This document shows positions 34,258-47,945 of a stretch of DNA of 64,000 bases, piece after piece. The notes under the pieces were generated by a model that searched no databases, was not told where the DNA came from, and was given only the letters and a program-made list of their open reading frames with translations. Position numbers and translations under genes: made by a program. This DNA is from Flaccisagitta enflata. Taxonomy: Eukaryota; Chaetognatha; Sagittoidea; Aphragmophora. The stretch covers positions 86,056,001-86,120,000 of the forward strand of contig OZ231126.1 in the NCBI GenBank assembly GCA_965153355.1, in the 5' to 3' direction. Within the stretch, counting starts at the first letter, position 1; the number at the start of each line of letters is the position of its first letter.

Positions 34258-34600
34258 AGTAGTCGAAGATGATGACAGTAGTCGAGGATGATGATAGTAG
34301 ATGAAGATGATGACAGTAGTTGAAGATGATGACAGTAGTTGAAAATGATGACAGTAGTTGAAAATGATGACAGTAGTTGAAAATGATGACAGTAGTTGAA
34401 GATGATAATAGTAGTTGAAGATGATAACAGCAGTTGAAGATGATGTCAGTAGTTGAAGATGATGACAGTAGTTGAAGATGATAACAGTAGTTGAAGATGA
34501 TGACAGTAGTTGAAGATGATGACAGTAGTTGAAGATGATGACAGTAGTTGAAGATGATGACAGTAGTAGAAGATGATGACAGTAGTAGAAGATGAATCTT
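34258..34600 (+). repeat. 19-bp minisatellite (AGTAGTTGAAGATGATGAC)
   Basis: About 18 units. Because 19 is not a multiple of three, three minus-strand frames rotate and produce long Ser/Leu/Phe-rich ORFs, which are not genes. Confidence 0.95.
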
Positions 34601-35307
34601 GAAATCCATGATGGCAAACCTAAAGAAAAATCAGAATGAAGTAAATGAGCAAGTAAAAAAATTCATCAACTCCAATCCTCTATACAAATCGCTTAAGTCC
34701 TAGTAACATATCACTACATTATTAAGCTAGTATCTTATAAACAAGACTTCAGATTTAATTCGAATTTTGCAGGGGCAGTTCAATTAATATCCTTTAATTG
34801 TATACCAAATTAAAAAAGCTTCAAAATTACAGTCCCCGACTGGTTAATTTTAAAAACTCACAATCACAACGTGACTAGAAGATACACGACAAAAAAAAAA
34901 AAAAATCAAAAAAAAATTTCAAAAAAAAATTTAAAAAAAAATTTCAAAAAAAAAAAAAAATTAAAAATTTCAAAAAAAAAAAAATTAAAAAAAAAAAAAA
35001 ATTTTTAAATTTTTTTTGAAAAAAAAATTTATTTCCATGATGGCTTGCATACTTTATAGTCCATGAGGCATACCAAAGTCCATTTGAAATACCTTAAAGT
35101 CCATGGGCATGCATACTTTAAAGTCCATGACGGCATACCTTAAAGTCCATGACGGCATACCTTGAACATTAAACACTGAAGTCCAAGAAGGCAAACCTTG
35201 GTCCTTGGAGTCCTTGACGGCAAACCTTTTTTTAGAGGAATGGCATGGGTTATTTTATGCAATATTAGCAATATCTGTTTTAAAACAGTCCACAGGAAGA
35301 CTTTCTC

Positions 35308-35632
<325 letters not shown>

Positions 35633-35999
35633 CCCACAACAGTAATAAATTACTACATAAATAAGTTTATATCTCATAAACCAGACTTCAGATTTAAATC
35701 GAATTTTGCAGGAGCTGTTTAATTGACATTATTTACCTGTTCACTAAGTTTTAAAAAAATTCATAAACTTTTACTACCCTTTGCCTATGAAAACTGCTTA
35801 AGTCCTAGTAACATATTACTACATAAATAAGCTAATATCTTCTAAACCAGACTTCAGATTTAATTCGAATTTTGCAGGGGTTGTTTATTTACTACCCTCT
35901 ACTTGTATACCAAATTAAAAAAAAATTCATAACCTTTTACTACCCTCTACCTATGTAAACCACCTAAGTCCCAGCTAAATATTACTACAAAAATAATAG

Positions 36000-36220
36000 G
36001 CAAAGGGTAGTAAAAGTTTATGAATTTTTTTGAAAATTGGTACACAAGCTCCTATTGACCTATAAACAACACCAGCAAAGTTTCATAAAATTCTGAAGTC
36101 TGGATCCAAAGATATGAGAAGGTTTTAAACGAACAAACAAACAAACAAACGACAAACAGACTACACATCACTGCTATCACATAGTCACCGACGAAAAATG
36201 TTCGTCGGGGACAAAAAGAA
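36000..36220 (-). mobile_element. Type-D module
   Basis: Minus strand: GTCCCCGACGAACATTTTTC with return arm CGTCGG, 'tgactatgtgatagcag', a (GTTT)n tract, and the conserved TCATATCTTTGGATCCAGAC, running into 'ttttactaccctttgcc'. A second copy is at 37495-37722 and is the outer neighbour of duplication copy R. Confidence 0.55.
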
Positions 36221-36384
36221 TTCACATAACTTTGATACCCTTTGCTTATGTAAACTGCCAAAGTCATAGTAACATATTACTATATAAATAAGCTAATATC
36301 TCATAAACCAGACTTCAGATTTAATTCGAATTCTGCAGGGGTTATTTATTTACTACCCTCTACTTGTATACCAAATTGAAAAAA

Positions 36385-36490
36385 ACATACCTTCACTGCT
36401 CTTTTTGGGCAGCGGCCCCAAAGAGCCGATGTCCTGTAGGACACAGGCAAAAAATATGTACATTCTTCCATCTAACCAGCCGTCCATCCC
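36385..36490 (+). mobile_element. Type-C module fragment, copy 5
   Basis: Right half only: TTTTTGGGCAGCGGCCCC, AAAGAGCCGATGTCCTGTAG, GACACAGG, then CCGTCCATCCCCCCC. Confidence 0.5.
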
Positions 36491-36553
36491 CCCCTTAAAG
36501 ATGCTCATTGAATAACATGGATAATTGACAAAATGCAAACTTAACATTGAATA

Positions 36554-37390
36554 CCGTCACACGGGGCTAATCGGGACACTTTTTGGAAATTCTGCTCTGT
36601 ATCTTTGAAATTTCCAAAGATACATCCCAGCATCCTCCACCCTTAATAACCACTGCTGAGAGGCTTATTGCACGCCAAGAACCTAAATCCAACACTGACT
36701 CGTTCGGTGAGGATTTAAAAGAAAGTGCACCGTCCCTATTTGCCCCATAGTGGGGCTAATCGGGACGCCATTACTTTACTTTGTTGTCCCGATTAGCCCC
36801 GCTCTAACCATATTTTACTGGTTTTTCAAGATCTAACATGAAAAAATCGAAAAACTCTTAACCCGGTCAGACTTTTATTGTAATTATGGCATGAATGTCC
36901 CTCATTAGACTTACTTAATGGCATCCCATGAAAATTTATTGATTTTATGACCCTTAGTATAGCTTAATTTGGTGTCCCGATTAGCCCCGTGTTTTTAGAA
37001 AAACTGATTATTTACCTAAATTAAGTTTGTAAACAAACAAGTTTTCTCGAAAACCTCTCATGAATCGTCCTCAGAGTTACTGACTTATTTAAGTTGAAGA
37101 TACAAAAAGATCACATTGAGCACTTTATCCAGTGTTGAGTTAGAGAGACAATTTTTTAGCTATGTCGATTTTTGTTTTTTTCCACATTGTTTATATTTTA
37201 AGGTTAAAACCGTTAAAGATACTTATTAAACAATATAAACCGCCATAGGTCACCATATATTAACTGAATATGGTGAAAGTGATGATAAAACAAAAAAAAG
37301 TTGACCGGGTTTGAAATATCCCATAGACAACCATTAATTAGATTGTTGTCCCGATTAGCCCCTGCTGTCCCGATTAGCCCCGTGTGACGG
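36554..37390 (+). mobile_element. 837-bp TA-flanked DNA element with six internal 15-mers
   Basis: Perfect terminal inverted repeats of at least 24 bases (CCGTCACACGGGGCTAAT + CGGGAC) flanked by TA on both sides (36552-36553, 37391-37392). The 15-mer GGGGCTAATCGGGAC occurs at 36563-36577 and 36752-36766 in one orientation, and at 36786-36800, 36973-36987, 37348-37362 and 37367-37381 inverted. Several sites of one sequence near both ends resemble transposase-binding sites. No transposase ORF is present. It interrupts a type-D-associated repeat: 'taccctctacttgtatacc' resumes right after it. Confidence 0.8.
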
Positions 37391-40139
37391 TACCCTCTAC
37401 TTGTATACCAAATTAAAAAAAAATTCATTAACCTTTACTACCCTCTACCTATGTAAACCACCTAAGTCCCAGCTAAATATTACTACAAAAATAATAGGCA
37501 AAGAGTAGTAAAAGTTAATGAATTTTTTTGAAAATTGGTACACAAGCTCCTATTGACCTATAAACAACACCAGCAAAGTTTCATCAAATTCTGAAGTCTG
37601 GTTCCAAAAATATGAGAGAGTTTTAAACAGACAGACAGACAGACAGACGACAGACTACACGATCAGGTCCATCACATAGTCCACCGACGAAAACTGTTCG
37701 TCGGGGACAAAAAACGCTTAAAAAGTCTTAAAAACAAAAGATCGACAGATGCTTGTACAAGTGTACCGGACATTTTGTATTGACATAGAAAATGACGTTA
37801 CTGACCCAACAGAGCAGATCCAGCCAATCTGGTTGTCTTATAAAATAAAAGTTCGTGGAATGTGTTCGTGAATGAACGTTTTTCCGTGAATGAATGGATG
37901 GATGGATGAATGAATTAATGATTGAATGAATAACTGAATGAATAAATGACTGAATAATAGAATGAGTGAAAACAGTATATCAATACTGCTTGTAAAATAA
38001 AAGAGCCTAGGATTTTGCTATTTAAAGGATTGCGTGACAGACCGACAGACCAACAAACACAACCTCTCATAGAAATGCAAGGACGCCTCAAATAACTCAC
38101 AATTTAGGACAATAGGATCAGACCAGCAACCAAAATGATCATTGATCAGTGTACCTGTGATCGACCAGAGAGGTAGGATTGTCGGTGGGCTCATTTCTGT
38201 TCAAATCTTTTTAAGAATTTCAATTCTATCTTTTAGCAACGAGTGACACTCGCGCCCACTTTGTCTACCAAGGACTGCACGCAGGAGTTCACGCTTCACA
38301 TTTAACTAACTACTGAGTAACCTGAGGGATCGGGTTGCCTAAATTATAGCAGCGATCGTTATGAAGATCTAAGCAATCAAAGTTAAGAGGCATTTTCATA
38401 CATAAATGGCATAAATGAAAAACAGTGGATTCATATTTCAGTTGTATCACATATCTAGAAATCTTGAAAAATATCCCAAGTGAAATCATCACAAGATCGG
38501 GGATTCTATGCGCTCCGGGTCAGCATAAAATCCAGTAAAATGACGACAGCAGGGAATGGTTGGAGTTAGTACTAATATTAGTAGTACAAATGTCAATCAT
38601 GCATGCATCATGAGTTTCATGACCATAACAAAGGTACGCTTCAAGAAAAACCCTGTAACTGGTTTACAGACAGAATGAATTCGCTCGCGCTAACGCTACA
38701 AAGGAGCACAAATGAGCGGCGTGTACTATGAGCTCTAGTATTATTCTTGACGTCACGAGGTAAAGCAAAATGACACGACACTGCCCCTCACGAAAAGCCT
38801 GACTAGAATTAATTGGGGATATTGCGCGCACGACATAACGAAGGGACGAGAAGCAGTGAATGAAAGGGAAGTACATAGGGTGCGAATAATTTCAATAATT
38901 CGGATCATCAATCAATATCAAATAAGCTACATATCAACAGAATATTGATAATTCAATAATTCGTATTCAAAATCGACATCAATAATAAATATTCATTCGG
39001 CATAACTACAAAATTCATTCATTATCAAAATGGGAATTGAAAACGCGCTCGAAACGATGGTATACAGTACAACCCAGTTCAGTATTTGGCAAGTCGCAAC
39101 TTGTTACAGTAACAGATAACCAACCCCAAGATTATCATTAACACCTCTCACAAAATTAGGCGAACTGGGATCAGAACTTGTCCATAATTGCGTTTTTTAA
39201 GTCCAAAACAGGAGTCCAGGTCAATGATAATATCAAAACATGTTATTCCCATGAGGGTTCTACAAAAAAAACTTCAAATTCTTTCAACCAATACCTGTAA
39301 ATAGCTTCATCGAATAATATCATGCAAATTTTAGGTTTAGTCAAGCTTCAAATTTGTTGCTAAAACCATTATAGTTGACAAGGGGTTTTGATACTTTTTG
39401 CAGCTGTCAATGACTGTGTTTTGGTACTGTTGACTCATTATTGTCTGTTAGTGGTACAAGAACCTGAGAATTAATGTTTTTGTGACTTTTTCATGGTAAA
39501 TTTTAAGGAGGATTATGTTTTCTCAACATCAAAAATTTACTAGTCAAAATCAGTCAAAATCTTTTACTGGAATTTTGGCATAACACATTCTGAGAGCCAC
39601 GCACTTTCCCAGGTACACAAATTTGCCCCGGATTGCGAAAATACTATATTTTAACTCCCTCTGTGTCAAATTTTAGCCTAGTGAATGCATTATTTCTATC
39701 AACTTTGACAATTTTCCCAGTTCGTTTAATTATGTGAGAGGTGTTAAGTAGCGATCCCCTGGCACCCACTTTCAATAAGATATACATTTGTCCTGTTTTA
39801 GAATCGTGAGATCCATGTACCACCTTGGAAATAAGTATACCGACAACTTCAACTAAAGATATCTCCCTTTCTATGCTAGAAACTTTAAAAAAAAAGAAAT
39901 TAAACTTTGACAAATAATCTCCAGAATGAATTCTATCTGGTTCTTGTAGCTTTATCTGTTTGGAAATGGCAAGCAAAAGAATAAAATCATTCATTTCCAA
40001 AAGTGTGAAAAAATCAAGAATTGGAAGTCGGTTATTTAGTGACAGATTCTAACAAAAATATCTTGGTTTCTAGATGACTAGAAACTTTTTAAAAAAGCAA
40101 AAATAATAGGCAAAGGGTAGTAAAAATTAATGAATTTTT

Positions 40140-40301
40140 AGTCGCGGACACGCGACTCTACACCTTGCCGTGTCGGTCGGTCAGTAGGTCGGTAGGTCCG
40201 TCGGTCCGTCCGTCCATCACATTTTTGAATTCCGAGTGGTTTTCGCATTACTGCTCCTGCCCAACCGTCCGCGACTGGATTGCCATGTATCCAGCCTTGT
40301 T
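40140..40301 (+). mobile_element. HINE/DINE-like element, type B (copy R)
   Basis: Counterpart of 962-1121: AGTCGCGGACACGCGACT, CTACACCTTGCC, a (GTCGGTCC) tract, ending GTCCGCGACTGGATTGCC and CCAGCCTTGTT. Confidence 0.65.
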
Positions 40302-40723
40302 CTAAAAATTAGTACACAAGCTTCCATTGACATAACAATAACACTGGTAAAGTTTCATAAAATTCTGAATTCTGGTTCCAGAAATATGAGGTTTTAAACA
40401 AACAGACAAACAAACAAACAAACATACTACGTATCGCTGCTACTCTATAGTCACTGACAAAAACTGTTTGTCGGGGACAAAAATACTATTTTGATATTTA
40501 ACTACTCTATACTAACCTAGCACTTTCAGTTTGATATTTAAGTCAATACTTGGTATGTGTCGGTATACTTTTTTCAAAGATTGTAATTTCCTACATTGCG
40601 CGCTAATTCAACGCACAAGAGTGAAAAACTTCGAAACTGAATGATCCCTCCCAACCCATTGCTTTCGGTTACTGTCTAGATCCCCTAGATATGAATATAT
40701 ATGAAAATTCCTATTTATTTTTT

Positions 40724-40831
40724 AGGTGCGACAAAGCACCTCTATAACTAGTTCTGTTGGTCGGTTGGTCAGGTAACGCATTCGTACAACGATCCAAACG
40801 TCGCAACATATTGGCCTACTTGGCCTTGTTT
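40724..40831 (+). mobile_element. HINE/DINE-like element, type A (copy R)
   Basis: Counterpart of 433-542, in the canonical direction: AGGTGCGACAAAGCACCT, CTATAA, GGTCGGTTGGTC, ending GGCCTACTTGGCCTTGTT. Confidence 0.6.
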
Positions 40832-40977
40832 TCATCAAAGTTGGAAAAGCTTAAAGAGGTTCTTTCAGCAAGCGTCTGGCAGCTGCTGTATAAGACGCTA
40901 GGGAAATCAAGTCAATACCGGTCACCCTAAAAAATAATCTTTTTCGATACAGTGTTGCAAAAGGCTTCTTCAATCGA

Positions 40978-42177
40978 TCAACTGGACGGGCCTAATGCAG
41001 TTAAATGGCGATACTCATCGATGACTTGCGACAATATACTCCATACGAAGCTGCGCTGATGATGCATGATGACGATGGCGGCGACCAGAATCAATGTCGT
41101 CAACAAACGCACTCTTGAATTCGAAAAAGGAAAAAGATCGGATTGATTGATTTTCAAGATGGCATTTGATTTCTGACCCCCACCCCCACACATCTATACG
41201 AGGTCGTGTTTGTCCATTCATCGGTCTGTTGGTCCGGCAAGCAAACAAAACACCCCATTTTGGCGTCTTTCTTCAATTCCTAGACATCGCATGTACACAT
41301 TCTCACATTCATTCATTTATGTTTTTGTTCATTAAGGTTTCCTTAAACAGCGTGGCGTAAGTTGACATTACTTGACCTTATTACCTAGTCTTGAGAAAGG
41401 GCATGATGACGCTGCAGGCGGTATTAATTATCACTATGACCAAACCGAGCAACTGCAACACAATATTAATGAGTTTGGGAAGAGAGGAGAGGGAAGTGGC
41501 CTCGAGACCCTCGAGGGTCAGCATTTGAGCGTCCTGAGCTTGTTTTTCCATTCGTTGTACCCTATGGGAAAGAGCATTGGAATTGAAAGCGCGTAAGACA
41601 ATACAGCTGTACGCTAGGATCCGTTAGAATTGGGTGTTGGGGACATGAAGTTATGGATGCATCATGGTTTTTCCCAAAAAGTAAAAACAGGTTCTCAACA
41701 AATTTGTCTCAGTTGCCGTCCGTTTATGCTTGTTGAATTTTATGGGTAAGGTTTCTCAGGTGATTTGTTGAATTTAATCAAACAGGTAACAATTATTTGC
41801 CCTTATCCACTTTTGGTAAGCATTAGTGTTTTGGGTTAGCCAAAATGAATATTTGCCCAGTAAGTTTTGCTAAATGGCAAACCAGGAGCGATGCGCGCAG
41901 TAACTAGTCAGTTAGGAATCACAAGACCCTCTTCCATTTTATTCAGTTTGGTTAAGATGAGGGATACTATTCAAATTGCCATATTATCAAATCGCCCTAC
42001 CTGTTGTCGCATGCCTCGAGCTGCTCGTTAAGTTCGTCAGATCGCTCCCGACTCCGATACTCCACCCGTTCCAATTCTTCTTTGACGGCGAACTGCGCAA
42101 GATCTTGCTTCAAGTTGAGCAATTCGTTTCTGTGTAGCTCTGTGTTATCGTTCATTTGTTCTTCCAGGCGCTCGTAC
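40978..42177 (-). CDS. TMCC-family transmembrane/coiled-coil protein, last three coding exons (copy R)
   Basis: Exons 42177-42001, 41561-41385 and 41113-40978, with the same borders, phases and lengths (177, 177, 136 nt) as copy M. They encode the coiled coil starting YERLEEQMNDNTELHRNE, the first membrane helix and the terminal helix with tail; all are open. The first donor is the better GTAGGG, and a polyadenylation signal (AATAAA, 40719-40714) is kept downstream, so this copy is the best candidate for the functional gene. Upstream introns continue into a (GA)n block at 42606-42860. A candidate preceding exon with no known match lies at 42863-43026. TMCC function is as described for copy M. 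Confidence 0.8.
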
Positions 42178-42288
42178 CTAGGCGACAAGAAGATAGAAAT
42201 GAACAGGATGAGGTAACAAGAAAGATTGATATTGATGAAGAAGAGTATGGAAGAGAAAGATAATGGAGAAGGCGAAGATAGGGGAAGA

Positions 42289-42419
42289 ACAAGGCCGTAT
42301 ACACGAGCCGAAGTCGCGTGCGGGTGGGCAGGAGCGGCGAAAAAAGCTAAGTATTACCGACCGACAGACGGACGGACAGACGGACAGAGTGGGTCATAGA
42401 GCCGCGTGCACGCGACTGA
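42289..42419 (-). mobile_element. HINE/DINE-like element, type B, with empty site in copy M
   Basis: Minus strand: CAGTCGCGTGCACGCGGC, CTGTCCGTCTGTCCGTCC, GTCTGTCGGTCGG, internal part, CCGCACGCGACTTCGGC, GTGTATACGGCCTTGT. The equivalent site in copy M (7376-7392) reads CATTCTTTTTCTTCCCC. In R the run is split as CATTCTTTT / element / TCTTCCCC, which is insertion between two T residues with no duplicated target bases. Confidence 0.75.
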
Positions 42420-42605
42420 AAAGAATGGAGAGGACGAAGCCGAAGCTGTCAGGAGGAGATAGAGGAAGAAGAGAAAACCTGAAGAAGATGGAGGAGCAAG
42501 AAAAAGAAAGAACAAGAAGGAAGGCCTAAATTCGACCAATACGGAGAAGCGTCCTATGCGTTTTATTCCTGCGACTGAGCTTGTCATCGCGCTCGCGGAG
42601 GAGAC

Positions 42606-42685
42606 GAAGACAGAGAGAGATAGAGATACAGAGACAGAGAGGGAGAGACAGAGACAGAGAGATACAGAGACAGAGAGACAGAGAC

Positions 42686-42716
<31 letters not shown>

Positions 42717-42768
42717 GGAAGAGACAGAGACAGAGAGAGACAGGGAGAGGGAGAGACAGAGACAGAGA

Positions 42769-42860
<92 letters not shown>
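42606..42860 (+). repeat. (GA)n with CAGAGACAGAGA variants
   Basis: Imperfect GACAGA/GAGACA hexamers grading into pure (GA)n. It marks the right edge of M-R homology. Confidence 0.95.
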
Positions 42861-42861
<1 letters not shown>

Positions 42862-42862
42862 T

Positions 42863-43026
42863 AGTATTTCAGTAACTCCAGCATTTCATTCTTGCTGGGA
42901 TTGTTTTCGACGTCCGTGGAGCTGCCTGCTCCTATGGGACTTGAAGTCTTCACCGGCTTGACGGCTTCTGGATAAAGCGTCCATGAGGATTTTCTTTGGT
43001 CCTGGTGATTCTCACTGTCAAACTCC
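42863..43026 (-). CDS. Possible exon, unrecognised (upstream of TMCC copy R)
   Basis: On the minus strand an acceptor-like 'ttggtcctag' is followed by an open frame beginning EFDSENHQDQRKSSWTLYP and containing SKNEMLELLKYY, with balanced amino-acid composition, running into the (CT)n tract without a visible donor. It could be an upstream exon of the TMCC gene whose donor was lost to microsatellite expansion, or chance. I find no family match. Confidence 0.25.
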
Positions 43027-43029
43027 TAG

Positions 43030-44650
<1,621 letters not shown>

Positions 44651-45279
44651 AGAGATCATGCTCGATTGCTTGATTTGGCTCGAATTTACGTGAACAAAAA
44701 AAACCGCCGCAGACCGACGGACGGACGGACCAGCGATTATTTTCTTAGTTTTTTGTGATTATTTGTATAAGCGCCTTTTTTGCATTTCTCTCTTTTGATC
44801 GTATACGATTTGTTATCATCTCCGATTTTCTTCTTAGTTGATCAGTTATAATGTCTTGCGTGGTTCCAGCCTGGTCATGCTTCGGAGGCGAATTGCTACC
44901 TGGTGAGTTGTGGATGTATAAGAAGCTTGTTGGTCTGTAATATAGTTATTTAGTTTGTTAGCTTCACTTGTTAGTCAATCATTGAGTTTGTGTTAGGTTT
45001 AATCATTCTCTCCCCCTTTGCCCCTTTCTTTTTCTTTTTCTCTGCAGCGTTTTAATACCATATTTCACTTAGAAGACACGTTCGTGATTTGAAGGCGATT
45101 TGACGTGACATCTTTTGGCCGCCAAGATGACCTTAAATTTGACATTTTTACCACAACCACCTTCAAGTTATGATCAAAATATCAAATCTGGAACAATTAA
45201 TTCACGGAGAAAAGTCATATAGCGAGTAATTTTCAATAGTTCAGACATAGTAATGACTTAGAAATAGCCAAAATGACAT

Positions 45280-45540
45280 ACAATCTTGGCCACAACAGCT
45301 GTTTAAAAATAAGAGCACTTCAAAAAAGATTTTGTAAACTCTCATTTGAGGTGCTCTTATTTTTAACCAGCTTTTGCCACAGATGCCAGATGGGTCTCAA
45401 ATTAAAGAAAATTTGATAAGCTATAATTTGAGACCAATCTGGCATCTGTAACTAAAGCCGTTTAAAAATGAGAGCACTTCAAAAAGAAAACTTTTAAAAT
45501 CAAAATTTGATGTTGTGGCCAAGATATTTTACCCAAACCC
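45280..45540 (+). mobile_element. Nested fold-back (two hairpins within TTGGCCACAAC arms)
   Basis: Outer arms 'cttggccacaac' and 'gttgtggccaag'. Inside are 'ttaaaaataagagcacttc' against its inverted 'gaggtgctcttatttttaa' and 'cagatgccagatgggtctc' against 'gagaccaatctggcatctg'. There is no ORF. Confidence 0.7.
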
Positions 45541-45636
45541 ATGAAATTTATACATAAGAAATCGGAGCTCAAATGCTCTTTGAATCTTTTTTCAGAACTT
45601 TTTTTGCATTTTTAGAAGCAGAATGGCATCGTTTTT

Positions 45637-46125
45637 AGGTGCGCCATAGCACCTCGATAACTAGCTCTGTCTGTTGGTTGGTTGGTCGGTTGGTCACGCT
45701 CGAGTTGAAAATCTCAAAAAGAAGCAAAAATCACTGGAAATTGTTCAAAAATATGCTAGGATGAATCCCAGATGCGCGAAAGTACCTCTATAATTTATAG
45801 AGGCTTTGTCCGTCTGTCCATCCGTCGGTCACGCTCAAATAAACGCTGAAAATGTTTGAAATCAGTTGAAAACTCATTTCATTCATCATTGATGACACTT
45901 GTCATTTCATTCACCTAAATAAACAGCTACGGTTAGTTCTGATTGAGCTAGGGATAGGTCTGATAGAGCTGGTGATAGGCCTGTTAGAGCTCGGGATAGG
46001 TCTGATGAATCTAGGGATAGGTCTGATGGAGCTAGGAATAGGTCTGATGGGGCTAGGGATAGGTCTAAGGATTAATAACTCCCGGCGCACCGTCTTGGCC
46101 CGTGTATCCGGCCTTGTTTTATATC
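45637..46125 (+). mobile_element. Composite HINE-like elements with 20-bp tandem repeat
   Basis: A type-A start (AGGTGCGCCATAGCACCT, GGTTGGTTGGTC) at 45637 is followed at 45775 by a second start (GTACCTCTATAATTTATAG, AGGCTTTGTCCGTCTGTCC). A GATAGGTCTGATAGAGCTAG tandem repeat occupies 45940-46070, and a single type-B end (GGCCCGTGTATCCGGCCTTGTT) closes it at ~46096-46118. This looks like nested insertion or an element that captured a minisatellite. Confidence 0.5.
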
Positions 46126-46395
46126 TAATTTGGCATGAAACACCATGTATATCTATGGCCAAGATACATATTTGACCCAAACCCATTAAATTTTTACATA
46201 AGAAATCGGTGTTTCATGCCAATTTAGATGAAAAAAAATGACGCCCTTCTGCTTCAAAAAATGCAAAAATAGTTTTGAAAAAAGAAATTCAAAGAGCACC
46301 TAATCCCCGATTTCTTATGTAAAAATTTCATGGGTTTGGGTCAGATATGTATCTTGGCCACAACATCAATTTGAAGTAAAATGAGCATTTGAAGG
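46126..46395 (+). mobile_element. Fold-back related to 45280-45540
   Basis: Arms 46157-46210 ('tggccaagatacatatttga', 'acataagaaatcggtg') and 46307-46361 (inverted). 'ttggcatgaaacacc' also pairs internally. The same 'acccaaacccat...acataagaaatcgg' string occurs at 45530-45566. Confidence 0.65.
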
Positions 46396-47820
46396 AGACG
46401 CTCTTAGTATAAATTGATTCGCTGTGGGGACTGATGAGAGTTAAGCTCTGTCTGGAGTTTCCCCAGATCAATCCAGATCTCAATCCAATTGAGAACTCAG
46501 AGATTCAAATGGAAAACCTGCAGAAACACGGGAAAACAACAGTCAAAGCTGAGCTGAAATGAGTCGCATATTAGGTTTGAGTCAACATCACTCCAGAGTA
46601 TCTCCAGTCTCTCTACTAGTTGATGCCAGAGCGTATGCGGACAGGGGTGGATACCTAACATGGTCATACTTAGTAAAAAATGATTTTTGATATGTTTGCA
46701 GCTCACTTCTGGTCAAAACTCAACTTAAAAACTTACTGTCCATGTATTCATGGCAGAGATCGTAAATGACTAAAAGTATTAAAAATGTAAAGTTTGATGG
46801 ACCAACGGACGGACGGACAGATGGACGGCCAAAGCGGGTTCTAGACTCGCTTGCAGGCAACTCAAAAAAAGAATAAAAAACTATCTGGCGCTATAAGGAA
46901 GCGGTACGGTGCTTCAGTTTCAATGACCTCTGTTTTGACTAATTCTTGCATAATCAGTTAATCTGAGAAAAATGCATCATTCAGTCACACGACAGGGTAA
47001 GCTCTTATACTTCATGGATTTGACTGATCAAACTGTCTCTTCCATATCTATAGAATAAACGGCAATGTAGCTTCACATGAGCACTGAGTACTGAGCCAAA
47101 TTTTGCCTCGTAGTGAAGTTGCCCTATTGCCAACATGGAAACAACAAAATTTCTGATGGGATAGCAAGTTATAGGCGGGCATGCCTTAATGGCGGGTGCG
47201 CTCTAGGGGTGCCCCACTGTAAAACCAAAATGATTTGAACCTATGATCAGCAGCGGAATGAAGATAAAGAGATGTTTCTTTATCTTTTATTTTTGTTCTT
47301 CAAGTCATAGCTTTTTAGAGTTATTCTTAGAGTTTTTATGAGTCATGACTAAACTGCTTCATTGATATTGCTTTTAACAGTATAAGCTAGAGGATCCACC
47401 GACCACTTCGTGCGCTTTGCTAATTTTTCTTTCACTAGTAATCACCGTTTCTAGAAACTTCCCATTTGATACTTCCTGTTGAGGCTCTTTCGTAGTGCAA
47501 CGCAACGTAATGCTGATATCTCGAGTTGGTCTGTTAGTTCTTTATGATACAGGATTCCGTCCTGGAGAGATTTTCGACTACCAAAGACACAAAGACAGAT
47601 TTACGGATGGATACAGAGTCTACAAAAGGGTCTAGGAAAGATCAAAACTACTTTAAGAGCAAATGGTGTTCATGTAATGAAGGATGTCTGAGAATATAAT
47701 GATGATTTTTTTTAGTTATGATTAACTTATGGTTCAGTTGCATCGATGATATGGTTTAGTTTCTTTAATGCACGATCAATTCGATTAGTCGACTCTTCAT
47801 TCCTTATTACGCAGGTGGAT
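46396..47820. other. No gene seen; HINE remnant at 46798-46865
   Basis: The remnant has 'caacggacggacggacagat' and 'ctagactcgcttgcaggcaa' (decayed type-B end). No exon is supported. Confidence 0.45.
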
Positions 47821-47828
47821 CCTTGTCT

Positions 47829-47862
47829 ATTGGAGCCTTGCCTCGCCTCGCCACTATAAATA
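47829..47862 (+). promoter_or_regulatory. TATA box and inverted CCAAT box of the secreted-protein gene
   Basis: TATAAATA at 47855-47862 lies 84 bases before the ATG, with ATTGG (inverted CCAAT) 22 bases further upstream at 47829-47833. The spacing fits a TATA-driven promoter with transcription starting near 47885-47890. Confidence 0.55.
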
Positions 47863-47945
47863 TGGGCTCGTTCCAATCTACCACACAATCCTCCATAAAA
47901 TTTCATAGACCTGTTTTAAAAAGGTGATAAGCAACAAAAGCGAAA

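Larger units (their letters stand above)
37722..42605 (-). repeat. Segmental duplication copy R (inverted)
   Basis: Read on the minus strand it runs from M-like sequence (7200-8400) through the shared 8404-9206/1-806 part into L-like sequence (810-3534) without interruption. It therefore represents the joined arrangement from which L and M are partial copies. It holds the three TMCC exons, one type-A and one type-B element shared with L, and one additional type-B element at 42289-42419. Confidence 0.92.
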
